A stretch of 64,000 nt of DNA from Thermoleophilia bacterium (GTDB lineage: Bacteria > Actinomycetota > Thermoleophilia > Gaiellales > Gaiellaceae): NCBI GenBank assembly GCA_025929895.1, contig JAICPI010000002.1, positions 1-64,000 of the forward strand. Reading direction: 5' to 3'. Made by a program: the position numbers and the translations under genes. Positions 24,740 to 32,527 of the stretch are shown here, in pieces. How positions within the stretch are numbered: the first letter of the stretch is position 1; each line of letters opens with the position of its first letter. Below the pieces are notes generated by a model. It was not told the origin of the DNA. It saw only the letters and a program-made list of their open reading frames with translations, and did no database searches.

Positions 24740-24758
24740 GGCGGGGCGAAGCCCCGCC
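24740..24758. repeat. GAA-loop inverted repeat
   Basis: GGCGGGGC and GCCCCGCC (8 bp) close a GAA triloop. The centre is the GCGAAGC sequence known to form exceptionally stable mini-hairpins as single-stranded DNA. It is one of four palindromes in the 222-bp region between trkH and hppA, which otherwise contains no gene I can support. Confidence 0.7.
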
Positions 24759-24791
24759 TCCGCGGCCATGCACAAGTCTCGTTCGAGCGCT

Positions 24792-24850
24792 CGTGGTTCG
24801 TTGCGCGTTGCCGCCGGAGGCCGGCTTTGCCGGCCGGGAGGCGAACCACG
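24792..24850. repeat. Nested inverted repeat
   Basis: Outer arms CGTGGTTCG (24792-24800) and CGAACCACG (24842-24850) are exact complements and enclose a 7-bp hairpin GGCCGGC-TTT-GCCGGCC (24819-24835). The element can form a branched or extended stem. It has no coding potential and does not resemble insertion-sequence ends with target duplications. Confidence 0.6.
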
Positions 24851-24872
24851 CTTGTTCCGCCGCTACCCAAAT

Positions 24873-24901
24873 CGGATGAAAGTGCGAAGCACTTTCATCC
24901 G
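24873..24901. terminator. Hairpin at the end of hppA
   Basis: A 13-bp stem (24873-24885 with 24889-24901) with a GAA loop overlaps the hppA stop codon (24895-24897 on the reverse strand). It is placed as the terminator of hppA and carries the same GAAAGTGC/GCACTTTC core as the palindrome after the convergent trkH gene. Confidence 0.6.
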
Positions 24902-26931
24902 TGAATCGCGATGATGAGCGGGATGATCAGGATCGCGACGACGTTGGCGATCTTGATCATCGGGTTGATCGCGGGGCCCGCGGTGTCCTTGTAGGGGTCG
25001 CCCACCGTGTCGCCGGTGACCGCGGCGGCGTGCGCCTCCGAGCCCTTGCCGCCGAACGCGCCGTCCTCGATCAGCTTCTTCGCGTTGTCCCAGGCACCGC
25101 CGCCCGACGTCATCGCGATCGCGAGGAAGAGCCCCGTGACGATCGTGCCGATCAGGAGGCCGCCGAGCAGCTTCGGCTCGATGATCCCGGCGATGATCGG
25201 GAAGAGCACGGGGATGAGCGCGGGCGCGAGCATCCGCCTGATCGCCGACTGCGTGACGATGCCGACAGCACGCGAGTAGTCGGGGCGCCCCGTTCCCTCG
25301 AGGATCCCCGGGATCTCGCGGAACTGCCGGCGCACCTCCTCCACGACCTGCCCGCCGACCTGGCCGACGGCCTGCATCGCGAGCGAGGCGAACAGGAACG
25401 GCATCAGGCCCCCGATGAAGAGCCCCGCGATCACCCATGGATCGGAGAGCTCGAAGCGGACGTTCAGGTTCTCGTCGGCGAGCCCGGTCGTGTAGCTGTC
25501 GAAGAGCACGAGCGCGGCGAGCGCCGCCGAGCCGATCGCGTACCCCTTCGTCACGGCCTTCGTCGTGTTGCCGACCGCGTCGAGCGGATCGGTGATCGCG
25601 CGTACCGACTCGTCGAGGTCCGCCATCTCCGCGATGCCGCCGGCGTTGTCGGTCACCGGGCCGTACGCGTCGAGGGCGACGATCAGCCCCGTCATCGAGA
25701 GCTGCGCCATCACGGCGACGGCGATGCCGTAGAGACCCGCGAAGTGGTGGGCGACGAGGATCCCGGCCGCGATCACGATCACGGGCGCGGCGGTCGCCTG
25801 CATGCCGATGGCGAGCCCTTCGATGATGTTCGTCGCGTGCCCCGTGCGCGACGCGCTCGAGATCGACTTCACCGGCCCCCAGCGCGTGCCGGTGTAGTAC
25901 TCGGTGATCGCGACCAGCAGGAAGGTGATCGCGAGGCCGACGACGGCTGAGATGTAGAGCTCGGCGAACGTGAACCGCCCGTCGTCGAAGGCGAGCGTGA
26001 CGGGGATGAACCCGATCGCGGACAGCACGACCGCGACGATCACGCTCAGGTAGAGCGCGTTCATGATCGAGCCGCCCGGGCCGATGCGAGCGAAGAACAC
26101 GCCGACGATCGAGGCGAGGATCGAGATCGCGCCGAGCGCGAGCGGGTACAGGTAGAGCTGGTCGGCCTGGAACTGCGTCCCGATCAGCATCGCCGCGACG
26201 GCGGTGACCGCGTACGTCTCGAACAGGTCGGCCGCCATCCCCGCGCAGTCGCCGACGTTGTCGCCGACGTTGTCCGCGATCACCGCGGGGTTGCGCGGGT
26301 CGTCCTCGGGAATGCCCGCCTCGATCTTGCCGACGAGGTCGGCGCCCACGTCCGCGGCCTTCGTGTAGATGCCGCCGCCGAGCCGCGCGAAGACCGAGAT
26401 CAGCGAGCCGCCGAACGCGAGGCCGACGAGATCGTCGATCGCCGAGTCGGCGGAGTTGTCGAGCAGGACGGTGAGCACCCAGTAGTACCCCGCGACGCCG
26501 AGCAACCCGAGGCCGACGACGAGGAGGCCGGTGACGGAACCGGCGCGGAACGCGACGTTCAGCGCGGGCTTCAGGCCGGACTTCGCGGCCTCCGCGGTCC
26601 GCGTGTTCGCGCGGACGGCCACGTTCATCCCGATGAAGCCGGCGGCCGAGGAGAGGATCGCGCCGACGAGGAAGCCGATCGCCGTCCCCCAGCCGAGGTC
26701 CTCGTAGAAGCCGAGCAGCAGGAAGGGAGCGATCGAGACGAGCGCGATCGCGCGGTACTGCTTGCGCAGGTAGGCCTCTGCCCCCTCCTGCACCGCGCGG
26801 GAGATCTCCCGCATGCGCTCCGAGCCCGCCGGCTGCTGGAGCAGCCACCAGGTCAGGCCGAGCCCGAAGGCGATGGCGACGAGCCCGCACAGGATGGCGA
26901 AGCTGACGGCGTGCTCGTTGAAGAACTCCAT
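24895..26931 (-). CDS. hppA: Membrane-bound proton-pumping pyrophosphatase
   Basis: A 678-residue integral membrane enzyme (about 16 helices) that couples pyrophosphate hydrolysis to ion pumping. The substrate motif [20 protein letters not shown] and the [19 protein letters not shown] stretch supply the Mg-PPi ligands. The segment [10 protein letters not shown] has Lys where K+-dependent enzymes have Ala, the established mark of K+-independent H+-PPases. The ATG is preceded by a GGGGAG ribosome site. It converges on trkH across a palindrome-rich gap. Confidence 0.95.
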   Translation of the reverse strand: MEFFNEHAVSFAILCGLVAIAFGLGLTWWLLQQPAGSERMREISRAVQEGAEAYLRKQYRAIALVSIAPFLLLGFYEDLGWGTAIGFLVGAILSSAAGFIGMNVAVRANTRTAEAAKSGLKPALNVAFRAGSVTGLLVVGLGLLGVAGYYWVLTVLLDNSADSAIDDLVGLAFGGSLISVFARLGGGIYTKAADVGADLVGKIEAGIPEDDPRNPAVIADNVGDNVGDCAGMAADLFETYAVTAVAAMLIGTQFQADQLYLYPLALGAISILASIVGVFFARIGPGGSIMNALYLSVIVAVVLSAIGFIPVTLAFDDGRFTFAELYISAVVGLAITFLLVAITEYYTGTRWGPVKSISSASRTGHATNIIEGLAIGMQATAAPVIVIAAGILVAHHFAGLYGIAVAVMAQLSMTGLIVALDAYGPVTDNAGGIAEMADLDESVRAITDPLDAVGNTTKAVTKGYAIGSAALAALVLFDSYTTGLADENLNVRFELSDPWVIAGLFIGGLMPFLFASLAMQAVGQVGGQVVEEVRRQFREIPGILEGTGRPDYSRAVGIVTQSAIRRMLAPALIPVLFPIIAGIIEPKLLGGLLIGTIVTGLFLAIAMTSGGGAWDNAKKLIEDGAFGGKGSEAHAAAVTGDTVGDPYKDTAGPAINPMIKIANVVAILIIPLIIAIHG

Positions 26932-27019
26932 TTCAGGCTCCCCGGTCGGGCTGGCACAAAGTCGCGCGCCAACGGCCGTGGCGCGGCGAGGTTTCTATCA
27001 CAAGCTCGGCCGCAGGACC

Positions 27020-27316
27020 CTACTCGACCGCGGTCCCGGCCGCCGCGGCTGCGTAGGCGAGCTTGAGGTCGGCGAGCATCTTCCCCAGGTCGCGGCCGAG
27101 CTCGGCGGGCAGGTGCCCCTCGAGCGTCGGCAGCAGCGCCTGGATCGTGTCGATCGCCAGGCGCGCCTGCTCCAGGTCGCGGCTCGACTCCTCGAGCTTC
27201 GCGTAGGCGAGCTGCGCCAGGGTCGTGACGGTCGAGAGGACGAGGTCGGAGACCCGGAGCTTCTTGATCTCCTCGACGAGCTGGGCGGCGGTCAGGTCCG
27301 GCTCAGGCGCGGACAC
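27020..27316 (-). CDS. DUF1844-like protein
   Basis: A 98-residue soluble protein with the DUF1844 layout: LVLSTVTTLAQLAYAKLE (helix 1, about 25-42), then DLEQARLAIDTIQALLPTLEG and a last helix LGKMLADLKLAY, ending in an Ala-rich tail. The function of the family is unknown. Its GTG lies 14 nt inside the end of the carboxylate-amine ligase gene, so the two are translated together. Confidence 0.75.
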   Translation of the reverse strand: MSAPEPDLTAAQLVEEIKKLRVSDLVLSTVTTLAQLAYAKLEESSRDLEQARLAIDTIQALLPTLEGHLPAELGRDLGKMLADLKLAYAAAAAGTAVE

Positions 27317-28448
27317 GCTCGATCACCTGCTCGGCGTAGATCTCGCGAAGCGTGGCGCCCTCCGCGAGGCGGGCCTGCTGCCGCTCGGCCGCGTTCTGGT
27401 CCGGGACGACCAGCGTGACGCCGAGCTCGTCGGCCACCGGCGCGATCCAGTCGGCGAGCTGCTCGAGCCGCGCGCGCGCCGGGAGCACGTTGCCGGTGTC
27501 GAGGTCGATCAGCTCGCCGGAGAGCCCGTAGCGGATCGCGCGCCAGAAGTTCTCTTCGATCAGCCGGTGCGGATGGTCGGGCAGCGGCTCGCCGTCGTCC
27601 AGCGCGCGCGCGATGCGGCAGGTGAGCGCGTAGATGTACGCCGCGAGCGCTTGCGCCTCCTCGAGGGTCGGCTGGCCGTCGCAGATGCGCGTCTCGATCG
27701 TGGGATACGCGAGGTGCGGTCGCACGCTCCACCAGATCTGCGTGTGCTCGGTGATCGACCCCGTCTCGTAGAGGAACCGCACGTAGTCCTCCCACGCCTG
27801 CCAGGAGCCGAAGGGGTCCGGCACGCCGCAGCGCGGGAACATCCGCGTGAAGATCTCCGTGCGCGCGGAGTGAAGGCCGGAGTCGACGTCCTCGACGAAC
27901 GGCGACGAGGCGGAGAGCGCGAGCAGCTCCGGCAGGAAGTTGCGGAGCTTCGAGAACGTCCGCACCGCGCGGTCCGCGCCCGCGATGCCGACGTGCACGT
28001 GCAGGCCGAAGGTGTTGTTCCGCCAGACGACATAGCGGAGGAGCTCGTCGTTCCTCCGGTAGTGCGGCGTGTCGATGATCCGCTGGTCCTTCCACGACGC
28101 CCACGGATGGGTTCCCGTCGCCGCGAGCACGATCCCGAGTGAGTCGGCGAGGTCGACGAGCTGCGCCCGCCGCTCGGCGAGCCGGGCGGACCCGTCGGCC
28201 CACGTCCCGCAGCGCCCGGTGCGGACCTCCACCTCGGATGCGATGAGCTCGCCGACGAGGTGCTCCTCGAGGGGCGTGCCCTTCGCCGCGGCCTGGAGCT
28301 CCTCGAAGCGGTCGACGAGGTCGTGCGTGACCGGGTCGAGCACCGCGAACTCCTCCTCGACGGCGACGGTGAAGTCGCTGCCGTCGTCATAGGAGTCGCG
28401 CGACGCCCGGATCAGCTCGTCGTACGGCAGCCGCTGCTCGTCGCCCAT
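27303..28448 (-). CDS. Glutamate-cysteine ligase-like carboxylate-amine ligase (YbdK/GCS2 family)
   Basis: A 381-residue enzyme of the GCS2 family, which forms gamma-glutamyl-type amide bonds with ATP. The opening FTVAVEEEFAVLDP (about 27-40) holds the Mg-binding glutamates, NNTFGLHVHVGI and ETRICDGQP are further signature segments, and the length suits the YbdK group. Members include weak glutamate-cysteine ligases and EgtA-like enzymes; the substrate is unknown. The ATG at 28448 almost touches the divergent kinase start, with a shared symmetric promoter between. Confidence 0.85.
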   Translation of the reverse strand: MGDEQRLPYDELIRASRDSYDDGSDFTVAVEEEFAVLDPVTHDLVDRFEELQAAAKGTPLEEHLVGELIASEVEVRTGRCGTWADGSARLAERRAQLVDLADSLGIVLAATGTHPWASWKDQRIIDTPHYRRNDELLRYVVWRNNTFGLHVHVGIAGADRAVRTFSKLRNFLPELLALSASSPFVEDVDSGLHSARTEIFTRMFPRCGVPDPFGSWQAWEDYVRFLYETGSITEHTQIWWSVRPHLAYPTIETRICDGQPTLEEAQALAAYIYALTCRIARALDDGEPLPDHPHRLIEENFWRAIRYGLSGELIDLDTGNVLPARARLEQLADWIAPVADELGVTLVVPDQNAAERQQARLAEGATLREIYAEQVIERVRA

Positions 28449-28455
28449 GAGGGGC

Positions 28456-28466
28456 ACTACAGTAGT
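28456..28466. promoter_or_regulatory. Symmetric bidirectional -10 element
   Basis: ACTACAGTAGT is an 11-bp palindrome that reads as a -10 element on both strands: TACAGT forward (28458-28463), 7 nt before the GTG at 28471, and TACTGT on the reverse strand, 10 nt before the ATG at 28448. One site may therefore start both divergent genes. Confidence 0.6.
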
Positions 28467-28470
28467 TGAA

Positions 28471-29049
28471 GTGGAGGTGAACCTCCCCGAGCCCGAAGCG
28501 CCTCGCGCCCGGCGAGCAGCCGTGGCGCGCGTGTGCATCATCGGCGCCGAGTCGACGGGGAAGACGACGCTCGCCGCGGCGCTCGCGGAGCACTACGAGA
28601 CGCTCTGGGTCCCCGAGTACGGCGCGCCCTACCACCACGTCGGTCGCGGCGATCCGCACCGCACGTGGACCTCCGACGAGTTCACGCACATCGCGCGCAT
28701 CCGCGAGTGGCTCGAGGAGTTCCTCGCCGGCTATTCCCGGCGCGTGCTCTTCTGCGACACCGACACCTTCGTGACCGCCGTCTTCCACGAGGTCTACCTG
28801 GGAGCGCGCAGCCCGGAGCTCGAGGAGGACGCACGCGCGTGCAAGTACGCGCTCTACCTCCTCTGCGACATCGACACGCCGTTCCACCTCGACAAGCTCG
28901 GGCTCCGCCGCGAGGACGCGCGCCGCAAGATGCACGAGCGCTACGCGAACTACGTGCGCTCGACGGGCTGCCCCTGGCTCGAGCTGTCCGGCCCGCACGA
29001 GCAGCGGATGCAACTCGCGAAGGCCGCCGTCGACGGCCTGATCAGCTGA
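28471..29049 (+). CDS. NadR-type P-loop kinase (ribosylnicotinamide kinase-like)
   Basis: A 192-residue P-loop protein resembling the kinase domain of NadR. Walker A is GAESTGKTTL near residues 26-35, WVPEYGAPYHH follows in the place of the substrate-binding Glu-Tyr motif, and VLFCDTDTFVTA gives the Walker B strand. NadR kinases phosphorylate nicotinamide riboside in NAD salvage, but no adenylyltransferase domain is fused here. The GTG at 28471 fits a leaderless transcript; an ATG 24 nt upstream overlaps the divergent start and is less likely. Its end overlaps the convergent glycosyltransferase by 8 nt. Confidence 0.78.
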   Translation: MEVNLPEPEAPRARRAAVARVCIIGAESTGKTTLAAALAEHYETLWVPEYGAPYHHVGRGDPHRTWTSDEFTHIARIREWLEEFLAGYSRRVLFCDTDTFVTAVFHEVYLGARSPELEEDARACKYALYLLCDIDTPFHLDKLGLRREDARRKMHERYANYVRSTGCPWLELSGPHEQRMQLAKAAVDGLIS

Positions 29050-30283
29050 CCGCGTCGAGCAGGCGCTCCGCGACGCGCGACCACGACCAGTTCTCCTCGA
29101 CGGCGCGGCGGATCGCGTCGCGGACGAGCTGCCGGTCGTCCGCCGGGAGCTCCAGCGCGCCGCGGATCTTCCGCTCCAGGTCCTCGACGTCGCCGGTCTC
29201 GAACGAGACGAGGGGTGCGTGGGCGGCAGGAAGGTGCCGCTCGAGCCCGGCCGCGACCTCGGCGAGGCCCGAGTGCCGCGCCACGATCGGCAGCGAGCCG
29301 GCTGCGGCGGCCTCCGCGGCCACCATGCCGAAGGCCTCCGGGAAGACCGAGGGCACGACCGTGACGTCGCAGAGAGGCAGCAGGTGGCGCAGGTGCCGGT
29401 GCTCCAGCGGGCCGGTGAAGAGCGTCCCCGGCGGGGCGCGACGCTCGAGCTCCGCGCGGTAGTCGCCGAACCCGACGATCAGCCCTCGCGCGGGCACGCG
29501 CGGGAGGGCCTCGAGCAGGACGTGGACGCCCTTGTTGTAGAGGAGCTTCCCGAAGTAGAGGACGGTCGGCTCGCGGCTCGCGAACCACTCGGCGAGTCGC
29601 TCGGCGTTGCCCTCGTCGGGCAGGCGCTCCGCCCGGTTGCCGGGGTTCGGCGGGTCGGCGCGGCACTCCTCGAGGAGCGCCGCGAGCGCCGCGTCGCGCT
29701 CCTCCGGCCGGAACTCGTCGACGTCGACGCCGGGAGGCACCTCGTGCACGCGGTCGACGTGGCCGACCACCTCCTCGAGCACCTCGCGAATGTGCGCCGA
29801 GCCCACGTAGACCGCCGCGGCGTCGCGCAGGCTCTCGCGACCCCAGCCCTCGAGCTCCGCGTTGCCGCGCATCGAGTACTCGAGCTCCGAGCCGTGGGCC
29901 TTGACCGCGTAGCGCGCCCCGCTTGCGGCGCCGACGGGACCGCCGAGCAGCACGTGGTTGGCGAAGACGAGGTCCGCGGGCAGGAGCTCGCGCACGGCGG
30001 CAGCGTTCGCCTCGACGTACGCGTCGCGCTCCTCGGAGCTCAGGTCCTGGAGCAGCCTCGCGTCGAGCCCTTCGTAGCGGTCGAGCACGAACACCGGCAG
30101 GAGCCTGCCGATCCCCGGTCGCAGGACCTGCGCGCCGCCGAGGTCGAACCGTTCCGGATGCGGCTCCTGGCAGAGGACCGTGACGTCGTGCCCGGCGCGC
30201 GCCCACTCGCGGACGAGCGCCTGCGTGTAGATGTTCGAGCCGGTGCCGCTGAGCAGGTAGCCGTGCCACACGAGGATCCGCAC
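29042..30283 (-). CDS. GT4-family glycosyltransferase
   Basis: A 413-residue GT-B fold enzyme. The N-terminal domain starts MRILVWHGYLLSGTGSNIY with the donor/acceptor glycine loop. The C-terminal domain has LYFGKLLYNKGVHVLLEAL (about 244-262) and the nucleotide-sugar motif PSVFPEAFGMVAAEAAAAG (about 313-331), including the E-x7-E pattern of retaining GT4 enzymes. It has no signal or membrane helix. The acceptor could be a lipid, mycothiol precursor or polysaccharide; nothing nearby decides. It is 10 nt downstream of rex in the same operon. Confidence 0.85.
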   Translation of the reverse strand: MRILVWHGYLLSGTGSNIYTQALVREWARAGHDVTVLCQEPHPERFDLGGAQVLRPGIGRLLPVFVLDRYEGLDARLLQDLSSEERDAYVEANAAAVRELLPADLVFANHVLLGGPVGAASGARYAVKAHGSELEYSMRGNAELEGWGRESLRDAAAVYVGSAHIREVLEEVVGHVDRVHEVPPGVDVDEFRPEERDAALAALLEECRADPPNPGNRAERLPDEGNAERLAEWFASREPTVLYFGKLLYNKGVHVLLEALPRVPARGLIVGFGDYRAELERRAPPGTLFTGPLEHRHLRHLLPLCDVTVVPSVFPEAFGMVAAEAAAAGSLPIVARHSGLAEVAAGLERHLPAAHAPLVSFETGDVEDLERKIRGALELPADDRQLVRDAIRRAVEENWSWSRVAERLLDAVS

Positions 30284-30293
30284 GGCGGCCGGC

Positions 30294-30914
30294 TCAGGTC
30301 AGATGGAAGTAGAGCGCGTGGAGGAGCTCGACGGCGGGATTCGACGTGTGCACCTGTACGTCGTGCGGCACGTCCAGGAGCGCTTCTGAGTAGTTGAAGA
30401 TGATCCGAACGCCGGACGCGACGAGCTCGTCCGTGACGCGCTGCGCGCTGTCGGCGGGCACGGCCACGACGCCGACGATGATGTTCTTCTCCCGTACCGC
30501 CGGCGCGAGCTGCGCGTAGTCGCTGACGCTGAGGTTCCCGATCGGCCGGCCGACCTTCTCGGGGTCGACGTCGAAGATCGCCGCGATGTTGATCCCGTGC
30601 TCCGCGAAGATCGGGGAGCTCGCGATCGCCTGGCCGAGCCTGCCCGCGCCGACGAGCGCGATGTTGTGCTGCCCCTGCGTGCGAAGGATCTTGCGAATCT
30701 CGCCGAGCAGCGACTCGATGTTGTAGCCGACGCCCCGCTTGCCGAACTTGCCGAACGCGGAGAGGTCGCGGCGGATCTGCGTCGCGTTGATGTTCGTGTA
30801 GTCGGAGATCTCCTGCGAGGAGATCCGCTCCTTGCCCATCTTCTTCGCCTGCGTCAGCACCTGGAGGTACCGCGAGAGCCGGGCGGCGACGCCGACGGTG
30901 AGCCGATCAGCCAC
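30294..30914 (-). CDS. rex: Redox-sensing transcriptional repressor Rex
   Basis: A 206-residue Rex. Residues 1-80 are the winged-helix DNA-binding domain (ISSQEISDYTNINATQIRRD, then FGKFGKRGVGY), and 81-206 are the Rossmann domain with GAGRLGQA at 89-96 and an Asp ending the second strand for NADH selectivity. Rex senses NADH/NAD+ and releases respiratory and fermentative genes under reducing conditions. The GTG at 30914 is the start that gives the family's normal N-terminus. The gene follows gdh and a glutaredoxin-like frame. Confidence 0.95.
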   Translation of the reverse strand: MADRLTVGVAARLSRYLQVLTQAKKMGKERISSQEISDYTNINATQIRRDLSAFGKFGKRGVGYNIESLLGEIRKILRTQGQHNIALVGAGRLGQAIASSPIFAEHGINIAAIFDVDPEKVGRPIGNLSVSDYAQLAPAVREKNIIVGVVAVPADSAQRVTDELVASGVRIIFNYSEALLDVPHDVQVHTSNPAVELLHALYFHLT

Positions 30915-30915
30915 T

Positions 30916-30992
30916 TTGTGACACCGCTGACCATTGTGCCAGCGGCCTGTGGAGCGGCGTGGGAGAACCGTCAGCGGGAACTTTGTGCCAGC
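30916..30992 (-). promoter_or_regulatory. TTGTG direct repeats upstream of rex
   Basis: Three copies of TTGTG (30916-30920, 30934-30938, 30983-30987) lie just before rex, the last two within the longer repeat TTGTGCCAGC (forward strand). They are direct, not inverted, so they do not form a standard Rex palindrome, but half-sites of that operator have the same sequence. The outermost copy overlaps the end of the glutaredoxin frame. Confidence 0.35.
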
Positions 30993-31207
30993 TTGCGGCG
31001 CAGCGCCACCGGATCGACGAAGTACACGAACGCGCGCTCGGCGTCGATCTCGACGACGGGAAGCCACTCGCGGTAGGCCGCCTCGAGCGCGTCGTCGCCG
31101 CCGATGTCGACCTCCTCGAATGCGTCCCCTAACTCCTCGCGCAGCACCTCGCGAGCCTTCTCGCAGAGATGGCAGCCCTCGGCGTGGTAGAGACGAACGT
31201 CAGGGAT
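30971..31207 (-). CDS. Glutaredoxin-like protein without a standard start codon
   Basis: A 78-codon frame between gdh and rex encodes a complete small glutaredoxin/thioredoxin-fold protein: VRLYHAEGCHLCEKAREVL with the CHLC active site, then a middle strand pair and WLPVVEIDAER (cis-Pro region). The fold is intact, but no ATG, GTG or TTG occurs upstream in frame after the last possible position. The first sense codons after the gdh overlap are ATC-CCT-GAC. Translation may start at ATC, coupled to the gdh stop at 31200-31202. Alternatively the start has been lost. Confidence 0.65.
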   Translation of the reverse strand: MPDVRLYHAEGCHLCEKAREVLREELGDAFEEVDIGGDDALEAAYREWLPVVEIDAERAFVYFVDPVALRRKLAQSSR

Positions 31208-32477
31208 AAATGCCGCGGGTGACGGTTGCTTCTGCGACGCGCTGCACGGCCAGGCCGTACGCCGCGATCCGCATCGACGTCTGGCGCGTCTCGTACGTGG
31301 CCCAGGTCTCGTTGAACGCGCGGGTGACGATGTCGTTCAGCTTCGCGTTGACCTCGTCCTCCTTCCAGAAGTACTCCTGGAGGCCCTGGACCCACTCGAA
31401 GTACGAGACGATCACGCCGCCGGCATTCGCGAGCACGTCCGGCAGGATCAGCACGCCGTTCTGCTCGAGGATCTCGTCTGCGCTCGGGGTCACGGGGCCG
31501 TTTGCGCCCTCGACGACGATCTTCGTCTTGATCCGGTCGGCGTTCGACTCGTTGATCACCTGCTCGAGCGCGCACGGCGCGAGCACGTCGCACTCGAGCA
31601 GGAGCAGGTCGTCGTTCGAGATGGGCTCCGTGTCGCGCAGGCCGCCCAGCGTCCCGTGCTCGCGCTTGTGCGCAAAGGCCGCCTCCACGTCGATGCCCTT
31701 CGGGTTGTGGACGCCGCCGCCGGAGTCGGACATCGCCACGACCGTCGCACCGTCCTGCGCGACGAAGCGCGCAAGGTAGCTGCCGACGTTGCCGAAGCCC
31801 TGGATCGCGACCGTCGCCCCGTTCAGGCTCAGCTCGCGCTTGCGCGCGGCGCCGCGCAGCACGTAGAGCGCGCCGCGGGCGGTCGCCTCCTCGCGGCCGA
31901 GCGAGCCGCCGATCGCGAGCGGCTTGCCGGTGACGACGCCGAGGACGGAATGGCCCTTGTTCATCGAGTAGGTGTCGAAGATCCAGGCCATCACGCGCGC
32001 GTCCGTGCCGACGTCGGGCGCGGGGATGTCCTTCTCCGGGCCGATCTCGTTGATGATCTCGCTCGTGAACCGGCGCGTCATGCGCTCGAGCTCACGACGG
32101 GAGAGGGACTTCGGGTCGACGACGACGCCGCCCTTCGCGCCGCCGAAGGGGATGTTCGCGAGCGCGCACTTCCACGTCATCCACATCGCGAGCGCCTTGA
32201 CCTCGTCGAGCGTGACGTCCGGGTGGTAGCGGATGCCGCCCTTCGACGGGCCGCGCGCGATGTTGTGCGTGACGCGGTAGCCGGCGAAGACCTTCGTGCT
32301 CCCGTCGTCCATCTGGGTCGGGATCGAGACCTCGACGGCCTTCTTGCACCGCGAGAGGACGTTGATCAGGTTGTCGTCGATCCCGAACGTGTCGCCGACG
32401 CGGCGAAGCTGCGCCTGCGCGATCCCGAACGGGTTCTCGCGCAGGTGCGAGACGGGCGCTTCTTGCAGAGTCGTCAA
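31200..32477 (-). CDS. gdhA: Glutamate/leucine-type amino acid dehydrogenase
   Basis: A 425-residue dehydrogenase that interconverts glutamate and 2-oxoglutarate plus ammonia with NAD(P)(H). GPSKGGIRYHP (77-87), TWKCALANIPFGGAKGG (101-117) with catalytic Lys115, and GFGNVGSYLA (about 222-231) for the cofactor are all present. The start is TTG at 32477 with an AAGGAGC site upstream. It heads an operon with a glutaredoxin-like frame, rex and a glycosyltransferase, so its expression may follow redox state. Confidence 0.93.
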   Translation of the reverse strand: MTTLQEAPVSHLRENPFGIAQAQLRRVGDTFGIDDNLINVLSRCKKAVEVSIPTQMDDGSTKVFAGYRVTHNIARGPSKGGIRYHPDVTLDEVKALAMWMTWKCALANIPFGGAKGGVVVDPKSLSRRELERMTRRFTSEIINEIGPEKDIPAPDVGTDARVMAWIFDTYSMNKGHSVLGVVTGKPLAIGGSLGREEATARGALYVLRGAARKRELSLNGATVAIQGFGNVGSYLARFVAQDGATVVAMSDSGGGVHNPKGIDVEAAFAHKREHGTLGGLRDTEPISNDDLLLLECDVLAPCALEQVINESNADRIKTKIVVEGANGPVTPSADEILEQNGVLILPDVLANAGGVIVSYFEWVQGLQEYFWKEDEVNAKLNDIVTRAFNETWATYETRQTSMRIAAYGLAVQRVAEATVTRGIYP

Positions 32478-32504
32478 GGCACGCTCCTTGGTTCGCTGCG
32501 GGCG

Positions 32505-32510
32505 AGTCTA
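32505..32510 (-). promoter_or_regulatory. -10 element of gdh promoter
   Basis: TAGACT on the reverse strand, 27 nt before the TTG start. Unlike the leaderless promoters nearby, this one leaves about 20 nt of leader carrying the ribosome site AAGGAGC. Confidence 0.45.
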
Positions 32511-32527
32511 ACCGCCTCGTGGCCGCG

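Noticed and set aside
24792-24850. Nested inverted repeat as insertion-sequence ends
   Set aside because: No transposase between or beside the arms and no target-site duplication.
30916-30960. Sigma-54-like TGGCAC upstream of rex
   Set aside because: The partner TTGC element at the right spacing is missing and sigma-54 is not expected in this group.
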